A DNA stretch of 64,000 nucleotides, from assembly GCF_050908995.1 (NCBI RefSeq), contig NC_135123.1:10230001-10294000 (forward strand). Direction: 5' to 3'. This stretch comes from Andrena cerasifolii. Taxonomy: Eukaryota > Arthropoda > Insecta > Hymenoptera > Andrenidae. Positions 1 through 10,612 of the stretch are shown here, piece by piece; within the stretch, counting starts at the first letter, position 1, and every line of letters begins with the position of its first letter. A model generated the notes under the pieces. It did not search any database. It saw only the letters and a program-made list of their open reading frames with translations, and had not been told where the DNA came from. The translations under genes were made by a program, and so were the position numbers.

Positions 1-1304
1 GCTCGCGAAGATCCTAGATCGTATCCGAATTCAGAAACCGTTCGGAGACGGTACTTGTGCCCGACACTTTTTTGCCTTCCGTTTTGCCCAGACGGTATAT
101 TTACTCGTCGGCGAGTGAACAGCATATTGAGTAGCACCACCTTCGGTTAAGTGTTTCAATGCATGTTCCGATGTTTCCTATATTTCTACGAAGGGATAGG
201 CGAGAATTTTGAAATGCACGAGAAGCTAGTGCCGAGGTAGACGCTCTGTAACTAAAATAGCATACAAGATACTGTACAGTAGGTATTATTTTTAAAATAT
301 TGCGACGATATGTGTGGTGAACGTAAGGGGCTTGTAGCTAGCTATTTTATTTTCATAACAAAACGCGTCGATATTCACCTCTGTCTCCTTTATTAAATAT
401 TATATTTTTGCAGTATATCCCTTCTCATACAACACACTTCGTTGCGGTAACATTGCACGGGGTGCACATAGAATTATTGCTGCACCGAGAGTGTGCTGTA
501 TGGGTTTAATCGATTGTTATATTGGGAATGCTGGATTAATGAAAATAAAAGCAGAATTTGTAATTTTGGGTAAATATCAAACTTCGATTTGAAATTTCGC
601 GATAATATTTAAAAATATGATAATATTCTCTTAGTGTTAATAACAAGAGAGGTAGAAGCGATAACACTGATAACGTGCTTACTCGAGCGATGCAATAATT
701 ATTTCCACCACCGTATATTAATCTGCAATTTTGGCAACACCCTGTGTAATCCGCTCTCCGTTCGGAGAGATAAACGGAACTATGTATTTACTGTCTGAAC
801 TTAATTGCTTGTAAGTAGCAGCCCTCGAGATAATTGAGTGACGCGCGGAAGTTTGTTCGACTGAATTAAAGTGCCTGAAATTTTATCAACACTGTGACGT
901 ATCCCTCGTGTTAGTCCATTAATGCGCGCGATACAACATATCCCAGAGGCATCGATTCCCGCGCACAGTAGTACACACGGTTCTCGGGTCCTGTCGGGGC
1001 GGCTAATCGATTAGTTTCATTATCGCGACTATCGCGACAGACACACTCGCGCGCCCGGCGCGGTGAAAGAATTACGCTACGCGGAGAGATACGCGAGCAT
1101 TATGGCCGATTACGCCGATAAAATCGCGCTCGATGCATTAGTTGCACGGTAATCGCACGCACGTAGCGCATACGTGCGCGGCTGGCAGCCGCCTGAAAAC
1201 ACCACGTTCAAAACCTGATTCGCACACCGGCTGCCGTGCATTACCCCTTTATATCCCACGAGCACCTTTTTCTCTAATTTTCGTTGTTACGCGGGAAACA
1301 CTAT
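1..1304. other. Noncoding block, AT-rich then CpG-rich
   Basis: No gene is visible. Positions 1-850 are AT-rich with frequent stops in all frames. Positions 850-1260 become rich in CpG (many CGCG steps) and hold a homeodomain-type palindrome at 1003-1014. A CAGGGTGT-type repeat end occurs on the minus strand at 736-747, and a 7-bp-arm hairpin (CTCTCCG/CGGAGAG) lies at 754-769. Confidence 0.6.
1003..1014. promoter_or_regulatory. Candidate paired-class homeodomain dimer site
   Basis: The 12-bp perfect palindrome CTAATCGATTAG contains TAATCGATTA, that is TAAT-NN-ATTA, the P2 spacing known for cooperative binding of paired-class homeodomain dimers. It sits in a CpG-rich, stop-poor block without repeats. 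Function is inference from the motif alone; a 10-bp match occurs by chance in windows of this size. Confidence 0.25.
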
Positions 1305-1400
1305 ACGGGGTGTCCCGCTGAAATTTTCGGCTCGAGTATTTCCCCTACACATATTCGCTATTTCAGCCCATTTGTTTTAGAAGTGGGAAACCTTGCCAAT
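1305..1400 (+). repeat. GGGGTGTCCC-headed interspersed repeat fragment
   Basis: The segment begins with ACGGGGTGTCCCGCTGAAAT, which resembles the ACAGGGTGTCCC terminus common to many arthropod interspersed repeats and to the copy at 56943 in this window. The 3' limit is not clear by eye. It may be a degraded DNA-transposon end. Confidence 0.3.
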
Positions 1401-1614
1401 TTCAGTACACGGGTGCATCATTGGGGGTTGATTGAAGGGTAAGGGGGAAAGCTGGGAATGTCACAAAACAGCTTTATCGAGAAAATTAAGTATTAATACT
1501 TTAGTCCATCAGTAAAGGAACAAGGTTCAATGAATTTAATTTTCTTGTATAATATTCTTCTTAAATAATTTCCTGTTTTACCTTCACGACCGAAGGTCAT
1601 GCTTAGGCAAAGAA

Positions 1615-2213
1615 TCACCCCCTAGAACGGTGCCATTTGATATAAAAAATAGTCCCTGAAAAAGTTTATTGCAATCGGACAACAAGAAAGGGTGCCGACC
1701 AGGTCGTAAAGTTTAGAATTCATCAATGGTTTGAATTTGATGAATTTCTCAAAAATGGTAAGCCCTATCGAAATTTTCTTCAAATAATATTAAAAGAACA
1801 TCCAATTTTCTACAATTACTGTATATATCATTTTTTCGTGCTCCCAACCAGTTTTTAGATAATAGCGTTTGAATATAGAGAAGTCCGCACTACGCACGTA
1901 TAGACAATACGTCACGCCATACAGGTGGTACGCGCAAAGCGCAGATCTCTCTATAATCAAACGCTATTATCTAAAAAATGGTTAGGAGCACGAAAAAGTT
2001 ATATATACAGTAATTGTAGAAAATTGAATGCTCTTTTGATATTATTTGAAGAAATTTTCGATAGGGCTTACCATTTTTGAGAAATTCTTCGAATTCAAAC
2101 CATTGATGAATTCTAAACCTTGAGGTCTGGTCGGCACGCTTTCGTTTTGTCCGATTGCAATAATCTTTTTCAGGGACTATTTTTTCATGAAATGGAACCA
2201 TATTAGGGGGTGA
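1615..2213. mobile_element. Foldback MITE, family A, copy 1 (termini lost)
   Basis: A long inverted repeat. The left arm (1615 to about 1883) is reverse-complementary over most of its length to the right arm (about 1948 to 2213), with a spacer of roughly 65 bp. Shared blocks with the copies at 42988-43664 and 53700-54122 include AATAGTCCCTGAAAAAG, GGTAAGCCCTATCGAAATTT and ATAGCGTTTGAATATAGAGA. The outermost GGGTGGCCC termini present in the 43-kb copy are missing on both sides, so this copy is truncated or eroded at its ends. It encodes no transposase; the single open frame at 1971-2201 is a chance reading of the arm. A transcript across it would fold into a hairpin of over 250 bp. Confidence 0.85.
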
Positions 2214-3310
2214 AAAATGGACATTCCTTGTTTTTCTCCTACCCTTGAATTATTTTCCATTTTTTAGTTTACGGCGACGACCAATTTCATGTCAATAAGT
2301 ATCATATGCATTATTTAATATCGCACTTTCTTCTGCTTTAGGTAAGTCTAGATGCGGAATTCCAAAATTCTCTGGCCTTGATACCGACGTCTGTCGTAAG
2401 TACCTAACATGACTCTATTAATATTGAGCATAAAAAAGCGAACTAATTTATTTGTATAAATTGTCACCGTAAGATAAATATCAAAGAAATAGAACGTAGA
2501 TTCCACCTCACGGTTTACCGAAACACACTGAACACACAGTGAACCATTCAGCCATTCGTGTACAATTGGTCGACGTTTCGCGCAGGCTCGTTACCCTGCC
2601 TGTGGAATTTGTTGTTGGCCCTTTCAATTATCGAAATCCATCGAGGCAGGTGATTCACGAACAACGAGAATCTTCGAAAGCGATTAAACGGATGGGACCT
2701 GCGCCCAGTCGTTCCGCCGTGAATTATCTCCTTAGCATTCAGCGTGAATCAGACTTCATTCGATGGCATCGCGTTCGTGCATTAGCGCTTCGATTGCCGG
2801 CGTAGCAGAAAATACGCGGGTGCCGCTACGCGCATTAATTGCCGGCTGCCGTAATATCGTAGAATTCCGCGGGCCGAATATATCAAGTACCGAGTCTGAA
2901 ATGAGAGCGCAGATAAATAGCTGTGGAAGGTGGCCAGATATCAGTGAGCATCGTGCACGAACGATAGACGCAGACACAGTTTGCGTGGCGGGAGAGTAGT
3001 AGAATAAAAATTCTCACGTGGTGAGTGGTAAGTGCAAGCACCGAGGAAGTGGCTTTACATGCAGAAGCGAATTGAAAGTGTAGAATAAAGTTTCTTTATG
3101 GAAGCTTCGGGTTTCGAGGAAATCGAGTTTGAAAATTCTTCGGGTTCGGTGCAGTGTGCGCACGTGGCGAGGAATTCGCATAATGCAGCAGCGAATACGG
3201 AGGAATTCTAAGGAAATAAGTCCTTGTGTAAAAATAAATAAAAATTGTAGAATCTTCTCTGGAGAAGGCACGGAATCTTTATTCTCATGTATATGTCTGA
3301 AACAGGGAGA
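2214..3310. other. Noncoding block with CpG-rich core
   Basis: No gene is recognised. Positions 2214-2500 are AT-rich; about 2500-3000 is CpG-rich and relatively stop-poor, with short frames open on both strands (2539-2805 +, 2756-2977 -, 2763-2999 +), the pattern expected of composition rather than coding. No similarity to known proteins is apparent. Confidence 0.5.
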
Positions 3311-3386
3311 ATTCTAGAAATTATTTAATGATAGTGATATATATATCATCAGTGATATATCACTATCATTAAATAATTTCTAGAAT
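3311..3386. repeat. Perfect 32-bp-arm palindrome
   Basis: The left arm 3311-3342 is an exact reverse complement of the right arm 3355-3386. The 12-bp loop is at 3343-3354. The arms begin ATTCTAGAAATTATTTAATG. Exact complementarity over 32 bp implies a recent origin or ongoing gene conversion. No other copy is visible in the window. Confidence 0.95.
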
Positions 3387-5234
3387 TGCCTATGACAACC
3401 AATTTGTCATCGTCTGCATTGTCAAAATCGCAACGTGGTCTTTATCACGGTGTTAGTCCACAAATATTCATGTTAAACGAATACTCGTAGATGTGTGTGA
3501 CTGATATTGAAATGCTGAATTAGTTGTGTTCGAAAGCATTGATAGAGATAACCAAAATGCTTGTGAAAGCATCAGGGTAGATAGGAAGGGCCCGCTTATG
3601 AGTACAGCTTTATGACATCGACCGCAGTTCTTCGATGGTAATTCGTCTCGAAACGGACGATAGAGCCCCTATGCTCTTACCCGTATAATACCGGTACAGA
3701 GTGAACCGCGTATCTTGCCTGTTCTAATCACTGTCGTAAGCGAAGCGTTCCAAATTTTGGAGATGTTGGGCAAGTTGGTTCAGCGCTGGCTATAACATCG
3801 TTACATCGCATCCCTTTGTTAATCGCCTTTTCTCGAAGGTGTTGAGTTCTTTAAAGGGGCGTAAAACTAAAATGGAGTAGACATTTCAACATTATAAAAA
3901 AACTAATGACGGGATTTTACACTATGTACCGATGTTTTTGGTTTCTGAGAAAAGAACAGGTGTATTTTAGAAGAACGGTGAATTATTTAACGTGGATCAT
4001 TGTAATGGTCGTTTCTTTGAAAGTAACTCCTCAAGCTAACTACTTGTGTTAAAATGTTCAAATAGAGGATCTAAACAGTCTTTACATAAAATATTTTCCT
4101 GGAAAGAAAGAGATCTGCATTATGTTATGTTTGTCTTGCCTTCAGGATTCTTTCACATAGATTTTCAAAGTCGAAACGTGTTTGTCATACTTTTTCAATA
4201 TTTTCCCCTTATTCTGGAAGATCTTAGTTTTAACCTCGAGAAAGAATCATCCCTCTGTATTATTTCTATCAAAAGTTCTATGATTTTTACATAAAAAAGT
4301 GCAGTTTGTTCCACTATGCGGCGATGAGAAGAAAGAGTGGTGGCATTTTCTAGTAAAAAAGTACATAACATATTTCCCTTATCTTACATTTGCAACCCTA
4401 TACACTTCTAGTCATCCAAAAAGGGTCTCCCTCCTGGATAGCAACCCAGAAACCAACGAAATTACAAAACACCTGCCCAGTTAGCAAAAAAGCTGCAATC
4501 TACTGAATATCAGCATCGCACTCCCCGTAAATGGTTCTGATGTTGAATGAAACCCCATTAGGAGCAGGGAAACGTTTCGTTGCGCGAACAAACAACAGGC
4601 AGCAGAGAAAATTGCTTGATAGGACAAGTGGTAGAAGAATCTATTAACGTGTAAACTGTAGAATCGATTAGTTGATATGGGTAAAACGGGTAATGGCGGC
4701 TTTCCAAGAAGGGGTCACATGTTGTTGAGTAGGAACGTGAACCGGATGCAGGTTAAAGGAAGAGTCGGTGTAGGAGAAGCGATTATGCTATATAGAATAA
4801 TTTGTTCGCCTCATTGGCTAATGCCTGTCGTGGCGCCAGCCTCTGACCCGTTTCTATGTGTGCCTCGTCGCTTCTCTATAATCGCCACTCTGCAATTTAC
4901 ACATACCCCTTCGTTCTGTCCAATAAACTCAACGTCGTTGCGTAATCGTCGAACAATCGACTGAAAACTGTCGTTCCAATAACCATATTTGCATCTGAGC
5001 ATCGACTAACGTAAATTCCTCTTTTCTTAGTTACGAATCTCAAAGAAGGTACAATCACAGATTTTACAAGCGATTTAATATCCATTATATGCGATAATAA
5101 ACAGAAAAAAAACAAAATTTGGTCTTGCACAAGGAGCCATACAATTTCTTTTTGTTTCTTATAAAAATAAAAAATGCCTCTGGTGGTCTTTAAATCGTTG
5201 TTAATATTCTCTAAAATATTACACACATAGAACT
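3387..5234. other. AT-rich noncoding block
   Basis: No gene, RNA gene or structured repeat is recognised. Several 60-95-codon frames occur on both strands (4046-4294, 4299-4484, 4677-4964), but codon content is unremarkable and none shows a recognisable motif. Confidence 0.5.
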
Positions 5235-5354
5235 GATAATTGCGTAAAAAGGAACTCTTCTTCGGATGTTTGTTATTTAAAAATTTGTTTGCAAGTTTCT
5301 TCTTTCGGGGGATTACCTCCAATATCCTGCGAAGCATTACAGTATACACCCTGT
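5235..5354 (-). repeat. CAGGGTGT-headed interspersed repeat fragment
   Basis: Read on the minus strand, the segment starts with ACAGGGTGTATACTGTAATG at 5354, the same head type as at 736-747, 31983-31992 and 56943. The far end is uncertain. It lies inside the 181-codon minus frame at 4897-5442, which therefore is not taken as a gene. Confidence 0.35.
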
Positions 5355-5532
5355 GTGATAAAACTATAGGTATCAATCGGTGAACGTTTCTTCTGCAAGC
5401 GGATCCATAACACTTTGGGTTTTCTGCGACACGCTTAAGCATTTACAGCGTCGTTTCGCCTTGGAAAAATTAATCGAATACAAGGTGACGACAGAAGTTT
5501 CAACTTCACGGTTGATGAAATGGTTTGATCAG

Positions 5533-5732
5533 CCGCGCGTAAATCGTTGCCTTCTCTTCGACGTCCGTGGACGCAGGAAATGATCTATTTAGGTCGATCT
5601 TCCGCGGATTGGCTGGATTACGACGATGTCTTCTATCGTGCTCCTCCGAGTTCTGCGTCTCCGCTGACTCGCCTGCTAGAGGAACAAGAATATAATTATG
5701 ATAATCAGAGTCATCGATGGGTACAGTCGTAG
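5533..5732 (+). CDS. Candidate terminal exon, unknown protein
   Basis: From a possible splice acceptor AG at 5531-5532 the frame is open to a TAG at 5730-5732. From the ATG at 5580 it encodes 50 residues rich in Asp, Tyr and Ser, including DWLDYDDVFYRAPPSS and LLEEQEYNYDNQSHRW; the composition looks more protein-like than other frames nearby. A polyadenylation-type AATAAA is at 5956-5961, about 225 bp after the stop. Against this, the sequence before the acceptor lacks a strong pyrimidine tract, no upstream exon was identified, and I recognise no domain. It could be the last exon of a + strand gene, a small ORF or a chance opening. Confidence 0.22.
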
Positions 5733-6244
5733 CTGAGTGAACCGTGACAGATGCAATCGAAGTGCAGCGAAAGTTACGGTGAATTGCAATTGGAGTTTCT
5801 CAGGCGTGAAGTGATGTTTGTTTTGTCAGTAATGGCAGGCATTGTAATTCGAAGTCTATCTTCTTTGGTCCTCGAGGACATTACTTACGAGTGGATTGAA
5901 TTTAGAAAGAAACGCGGAATTTCGTGTAGTTTTTCTGAATGTAATATACTTATCAAATAAACGGTGCAGCTGTATTAAACGTAGAAGTAATTTCATTGTA
6001 CTTTATGTAAATGGAGGAATTTTTCATGTGTAGAATTAAAGGAATTACCTACTAGTACCTAAGTAGTGAAGTTACTACATTATATTATTTCCAATTTCAG
6101 AATTTTATAGTTAATAAGCACTGCCTCGAGCACAAGTATCTTTGGTCCACGGAGGATTGAATAAATTGGAGTGCAAAAAGGGTTAAATCGTTAGAAAGTG
6201 TGTTGATTAAATTAACCTTTAAAAAAACCCTACTTTACCTTGAG

Positions 6245-6559
6245 CTGCTTATAAGTATCCCCCTACTAAGGTCGTGTTCAGATATATTCAACGAGAAAGA
6301 ATCAACGTTCTGACCAATAAAACTCCTGATTTTTTTCGGACCTAACGCACACCTATTCTGATGTATGTATTTCTACGTTAAGAACTCGGTTTGGACTACA
6401 CGTCAGGAGCTTGGCGCTATCCCCACCACTTCTGACTCGCTCTTGTTCTGCGTAGAGAAAAGGAGCACCGAGGCAGGCAAGCGGTGTGGTGGGAGAATAC
6501 CCCTCACGAAACTCACCGGCCAATTTATCTGAACACGACTTTAGGTACTTATAAGTAGG
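6245..6559. mobile_element. MITE with ~35-bp terminal inverted repeats
   Basis: The left end 6245-6284 and right end 6526-6559 are inverted copies sharing CTTATAAGTA, then AGGTCGTGTTCAGATA (read inward). The ~240-bp interior is not self-complementary and encodes nothing recognisable, although a 78-codon minus frame crosses it. Layout and length fit a non-autonomous DNA transposon; the superfamily is not determined. Confidence 0.7.
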
Positions 6560-6799
6560 TATTGCCAAATTATCATTACAAACATCCAAATTTTGCAGAA
6601 TTAAAGTGCCACCTGATTGGACCTCGTCCTTTCAACATTTTCCATCACTTTCCAATATGGTTCGAACATAGCCAGTTGTAACATAAAATCAAATGCACCT
6701 CTGCCATATTGAGATCACACTCTCAGTCTTTCATCCAAAAGTAACGATAGCCAATAAAGCAAGACGAACGGATTCCTCACAATATCAAACTATATACTC

Positions 6800-6921
6800 T
6801 GTCATATAAGAAGGAACCTGCGCATAGACCTGTTCTGCGCTACTATTGGCTATACCCCAACCAACGCTCCCTCGGAGCCAATGAGCTCATTCTACATGCG
6901 TGAAACGGGTTCCTTCTGACA
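6800..6921. repeat. Short inverted repeat (possible mini-MITE)
   Basis: TGTCATATAAGAAGGAACC (6800-6818) is mirrored by GGTTCCTTCTGACA (6908-6921), with an inner pair ATTGGCT/AGCCAAT. The 122-bp unit resembles a decayed palindromic MITE. No second copy is evident in the window. Confidence 0.5.
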
Positions 6922-9900
6922 TGCCAAGGAGAATACACGATCTCTGTTTACTCTCGTAGAACCGCTTCGCGCGATATCAGCTTTGCTCAGCGCTAAGCAT
7001 ATTTTCCTCAGTTCTCTAAGTACCACAAGCTGCCAAATTCTATGCCACACTTTCAAACATCATACTCGCGTTTACGATCGAGTAATCGAAGGAAGTGGAT
7101 CATCACCCACGACACGTGAGTCCAGCAGCAGAGCTCCAGCTGGTGGCACGTGCGCTGGCATCGACAGGTGGCAAACGAATCCACGTTTCGGCTCGTCCTA
7201 CAGACGAAGGACTCCGCTCCATCGCTCGCGTCGATCCCATTCAGGCCGATCTTAATCGACGCGAAGCCACGTTGCGTTTGTTTCGACGCGACCCTGATGT
7301 TCCTAATAACCCAGCATTCGAGCGTTCTATACGATTAATTAGTCGATCGCCGCCCAAGGGCCGACGATTTTTTACGAAACGCACAGTTAAAAGGTCGAGA
7401 CGACCCCTAAGGAACTCGCGCGAGCATGCTCGCTAGCAATTTAACGGCTTTACGACTCTTCCCGCTGTTTCGTGGACGAGTGGATATCAGTTTTCGTTCG
7501 ATCCTCACGAGAAGGGCACGGTCCATTATAATGCTCGTTACTCCGCCTGGCTTCGCGTGACGCGCACGACTTCCTCTCTCGAGATTTAACGCGGCGTCGC
7601 TTTCCATCTGCACCAATCACGATAAATCTTCGAAACGAGATCTCGCTGGACCAGCGGGGCGGGGGAGTGCCAGATTTCGGGGGTCGTTGCGATGGGCTGC
7701 GGGCAAAAAGCGCGGGAAGCTTCCGCCTGTTCCACAGTCGATGCGTGTGATCTGATTTAATCGAGTTTTGTGAGCCAGTAGCGCCTGCTGCTTTAAAATT
7801 CTATTAAATCAGTGCTTCGACCTAGATTAATGTTATTACCTCTGGAGAAAAGAAGTTGTGTGGCGCTGAATGGGATATAAAAATCGTCGAAGCGGATTTG
7901 AGGACCTTGCAGCAAGAGAGGTGAAGCTCCATTTTTGACAGTTTTTGAGTTATGACCTGTAATATATGTAAAAAAAAATCTAGTTCGTTTGATGCAAATT
8001 CGCTAACAAATTTATTGCAAATTTTGAATCTGCACCCATTGCTGTTTTGCGCAATCCGAATGCTCCAGACTTGAAAAATTTCAATAACTACCACTTATTG
8101 TGTGAAAATATATATTTTTCAATTAGTGTTCTCTATTTAATGTTAGGTCAAAGCAGTAACTTTATAAACAGGCTTTTCTAATTTACTTGAAGTTGGTAAA
8201 GATGGAGCTGCACTCCTCTGGCTGCAAGATACTCATTTGAAGATTTGATGACCTTGATTTTTATTATTTTTTTTTAGAGAGCACGCTTAGTAAGCACCCT
8301 TGTAACACGATAATCTTTTGTCGATGAAGTAATGCACATCGCGAAAATATGTCGCTGCATCGACGCGGGAAAATTTAAGACATTTTAAAAAAGAATAGCA
8401 CGTCCCGGTTTTGTCCGAGTTTCCTCTATATTTGTAACATACAAATAAACAAAGTTATTAATGGCACACTTCTATCCACTGGTGGACAGTGCTGCCCCTC
8501 ACCGGCGGTTGGCGTTTTAACACGCTTAATCGAGACGTGGCGCGCGAGAAGTGTGTTTTCGATCAGAAATTGACCGACCAATTCCGAGAGGAACCCCGAT
8601 CCCGTTTTGGTTTTCGGGATGCCCCTAGGAGGGAATCGGCACAGGCCTCTGCCTGTCTCCTTTCATCCTACGCCTTTGCTGCGGTAACGGTAGCGGTCGG
8701 TGGCAGATGTTTTTAACGAGATCGCCACCCTTATATTCGTTTCGGCCCTTGAACGTTCACAGACGGCTGGTGTTTAACCACAGTGCCGGCACAACTTTTA
8801 TGCCACCTGCCGAGACATCGGCTTGGATTTTTCGATCACCGTCGATCCGGACGGCAGCTCGAGAACAAAGGGACCAAGGTCGATCCGACTTCGATCAGCG
8901 AGGGAGAGATTTACGCAATTCGCCGACTTTCCTCCTCTAGACGAATTCAAGCTTTCCATGTTTCTCACGGCGAGCAAAGCGCTCTATCGCCATCCTGTGT
9001 AGTGGACCGAGGTGCGGCAATAATTATCGTCCGTTGACCGCGGCGGACCTCAGAATTCGAGAGCTCTGCTCGATCGAAATTAAGCGAATTAATCGAAATT
9101 AAATTCAGGATTACCCATTATAATTAGTGTAAACCTTGATTAATACATATTTAATTACTATCATCTATTAAAGACACGCTCACAGAAATTTCTCTAGAAG
9201 AATTAGCCCGAATTCCACAGGAATTTTGTTGAATTTATCCTTAATAGATTGAATATTAAAAGAATATTAACATATTGTAATTACGTTGCACTGAATTGAA
9301 TATTTATTTTTTTTTTAAATATACTGTACAATTTTCCAATTGAATACAGCCGAAGCAAAGGTTTATATTAATGCGAATTAGAATTGCGAATTCTTTCTTT
9401 GAAGTCGATTTAATATGTAAAAGATGTTGCATATAGGGTGAGCGGATATTTTCACGACTAACTGTACCTACGTAGATACATTCATAAAATGTGGAAAAGA
9501 CGAAATTTTTTGCTAAATTTTTCCCACGAAATTTCAAGTAGCACACCCCGTGCGCTATTGTTCCACGTGGTATGTGTTAATTACGTGCAGAAATTGAATT
9601 TCGCCCGCTTCCCTTCCCAGGACCAGGGGAGGTAATTTCATTTAAAGTGCCCTTTTATCCACTTCTTCTTGAAATTTTTATTCTTTCTCCCTTTCTTCCG
9701 CGATGTACCTGTTGCTCCAGTTTCTGCTACACCCGAGACATAATACATAACGTACCACCCCGACTTTCCGCTCTCATCCCCACTTCTTCGTCGAACGAAT
9801 CATAATTCGCAATCCCCCGTTTTTCTTCCACTTCTGTTTCCCTCTGTTCCCTCGATTCCACTGTTACGCACGCAGAGCAGGCTCGTTACAAGCTTTTTCC

Positions 9901-10504
9901 GCCGGGAGCGTGGAATTCCGGGGACGGCATACCGATTATCGTTTCGCGTTGGCCGCCGTCGCCCGTAACGAATAGCGCACGATTACGCATTCCAGAGCGC
10001 AAGGAACAGACCGAACGGTTCCATATCGGTTGGGAGGTGTACGTTATATATCATCCCCAGGACACTTCGTCATGCTACCTCGCGAAGTTATGCGCTCGAC
10101 TGAACCGTAGGAATTTGACGCGGTTATTCTTCTCCCGTAGCGAGTCCTCTTTAGAAGCGGGAGATAAAGGAGGAGGAGGAGGACGAAGAGGAGAGGGAGC
10201 TGTGGGAAGGGGGCATCATCCCGACCTCCCACGCCGTGACACCTCGATCGGCAGGTGCTCATCTCGGTGACTTCACGTAACATCCGCAAAAGGCGCGCTC
10301 CCGTTCGCCTCCCTTCTGTCTCGAATACTTTTCTTTATCGATCATCTCTATTTTCGAGTCACCACGTCGTCGTCCCGCCGAGACTCTCCGCGGAACGCGG
10401 TTTCGATGGTGCTCCATCGAAAATACCCTCTGTCACGCTAGAGCAGAATAATTAAGATTCTCATTGCTGTAAACGTTGCTTGACGGGACATTTATCCTGC
10501 AAGC
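6922..10504. other. Noncoding block, mixed composition
   Basis: No gene is recognised. A stop-poor CpG-rich stretch at 7086-7436 gives a 113-codon frame without any ATG; 7800-8480 and 9060-9550 are AT-rich; 9600-10440 holds pyrimidine-rich DNA and a purine run of GGA triplets at 10168-10200. No structured repeat stands out. Confidence 0.45.
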
Positions 10505-10612
10505 GTGCTACCCAGGGTTGCCACCCCTCCGGTTTTCGCCCGGAGACTCCTGGTTTTGAGGCAAATCTCCGGGCTCCGGTTTTACTGGAAAAATCTCCGG
10601 GTTGTAGGAAAA
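10505..10612 (+). repeat. CTCCGG-rich interspersed repeat fragment
   Basis: The segment opens with GGGTTGCCACCCCTCCGG and repeats CTCCGG or CCGGAG-type hexamers several times within 110 bp (for example CCCGGAGACTCCTGGTTTTG and ATCTCCGGGCTCCGG). Internal periodicity and the abrupt change to AT-rich DNA on the 3' side indicate a mobile or satellite-derived insertion. A shorter GGGTTGCCAC occurrence at about 50145 may be a related head. Confidence 0.5.

Noticed and set aside
1971..2201. 76-codon frame, also seen as related frames at 43252-43452 and 53728-54090
   Set aside because: The similarity between these translations comes from the family A foldback arms, not from a protein family.
4897..5442. 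181-codon minus-strand frame
   Set aside because: It runs through a CAGGGTGT-headed repeat and is Lys/Phe/Ile-rich as expected of AT-rich noncoding DNA.
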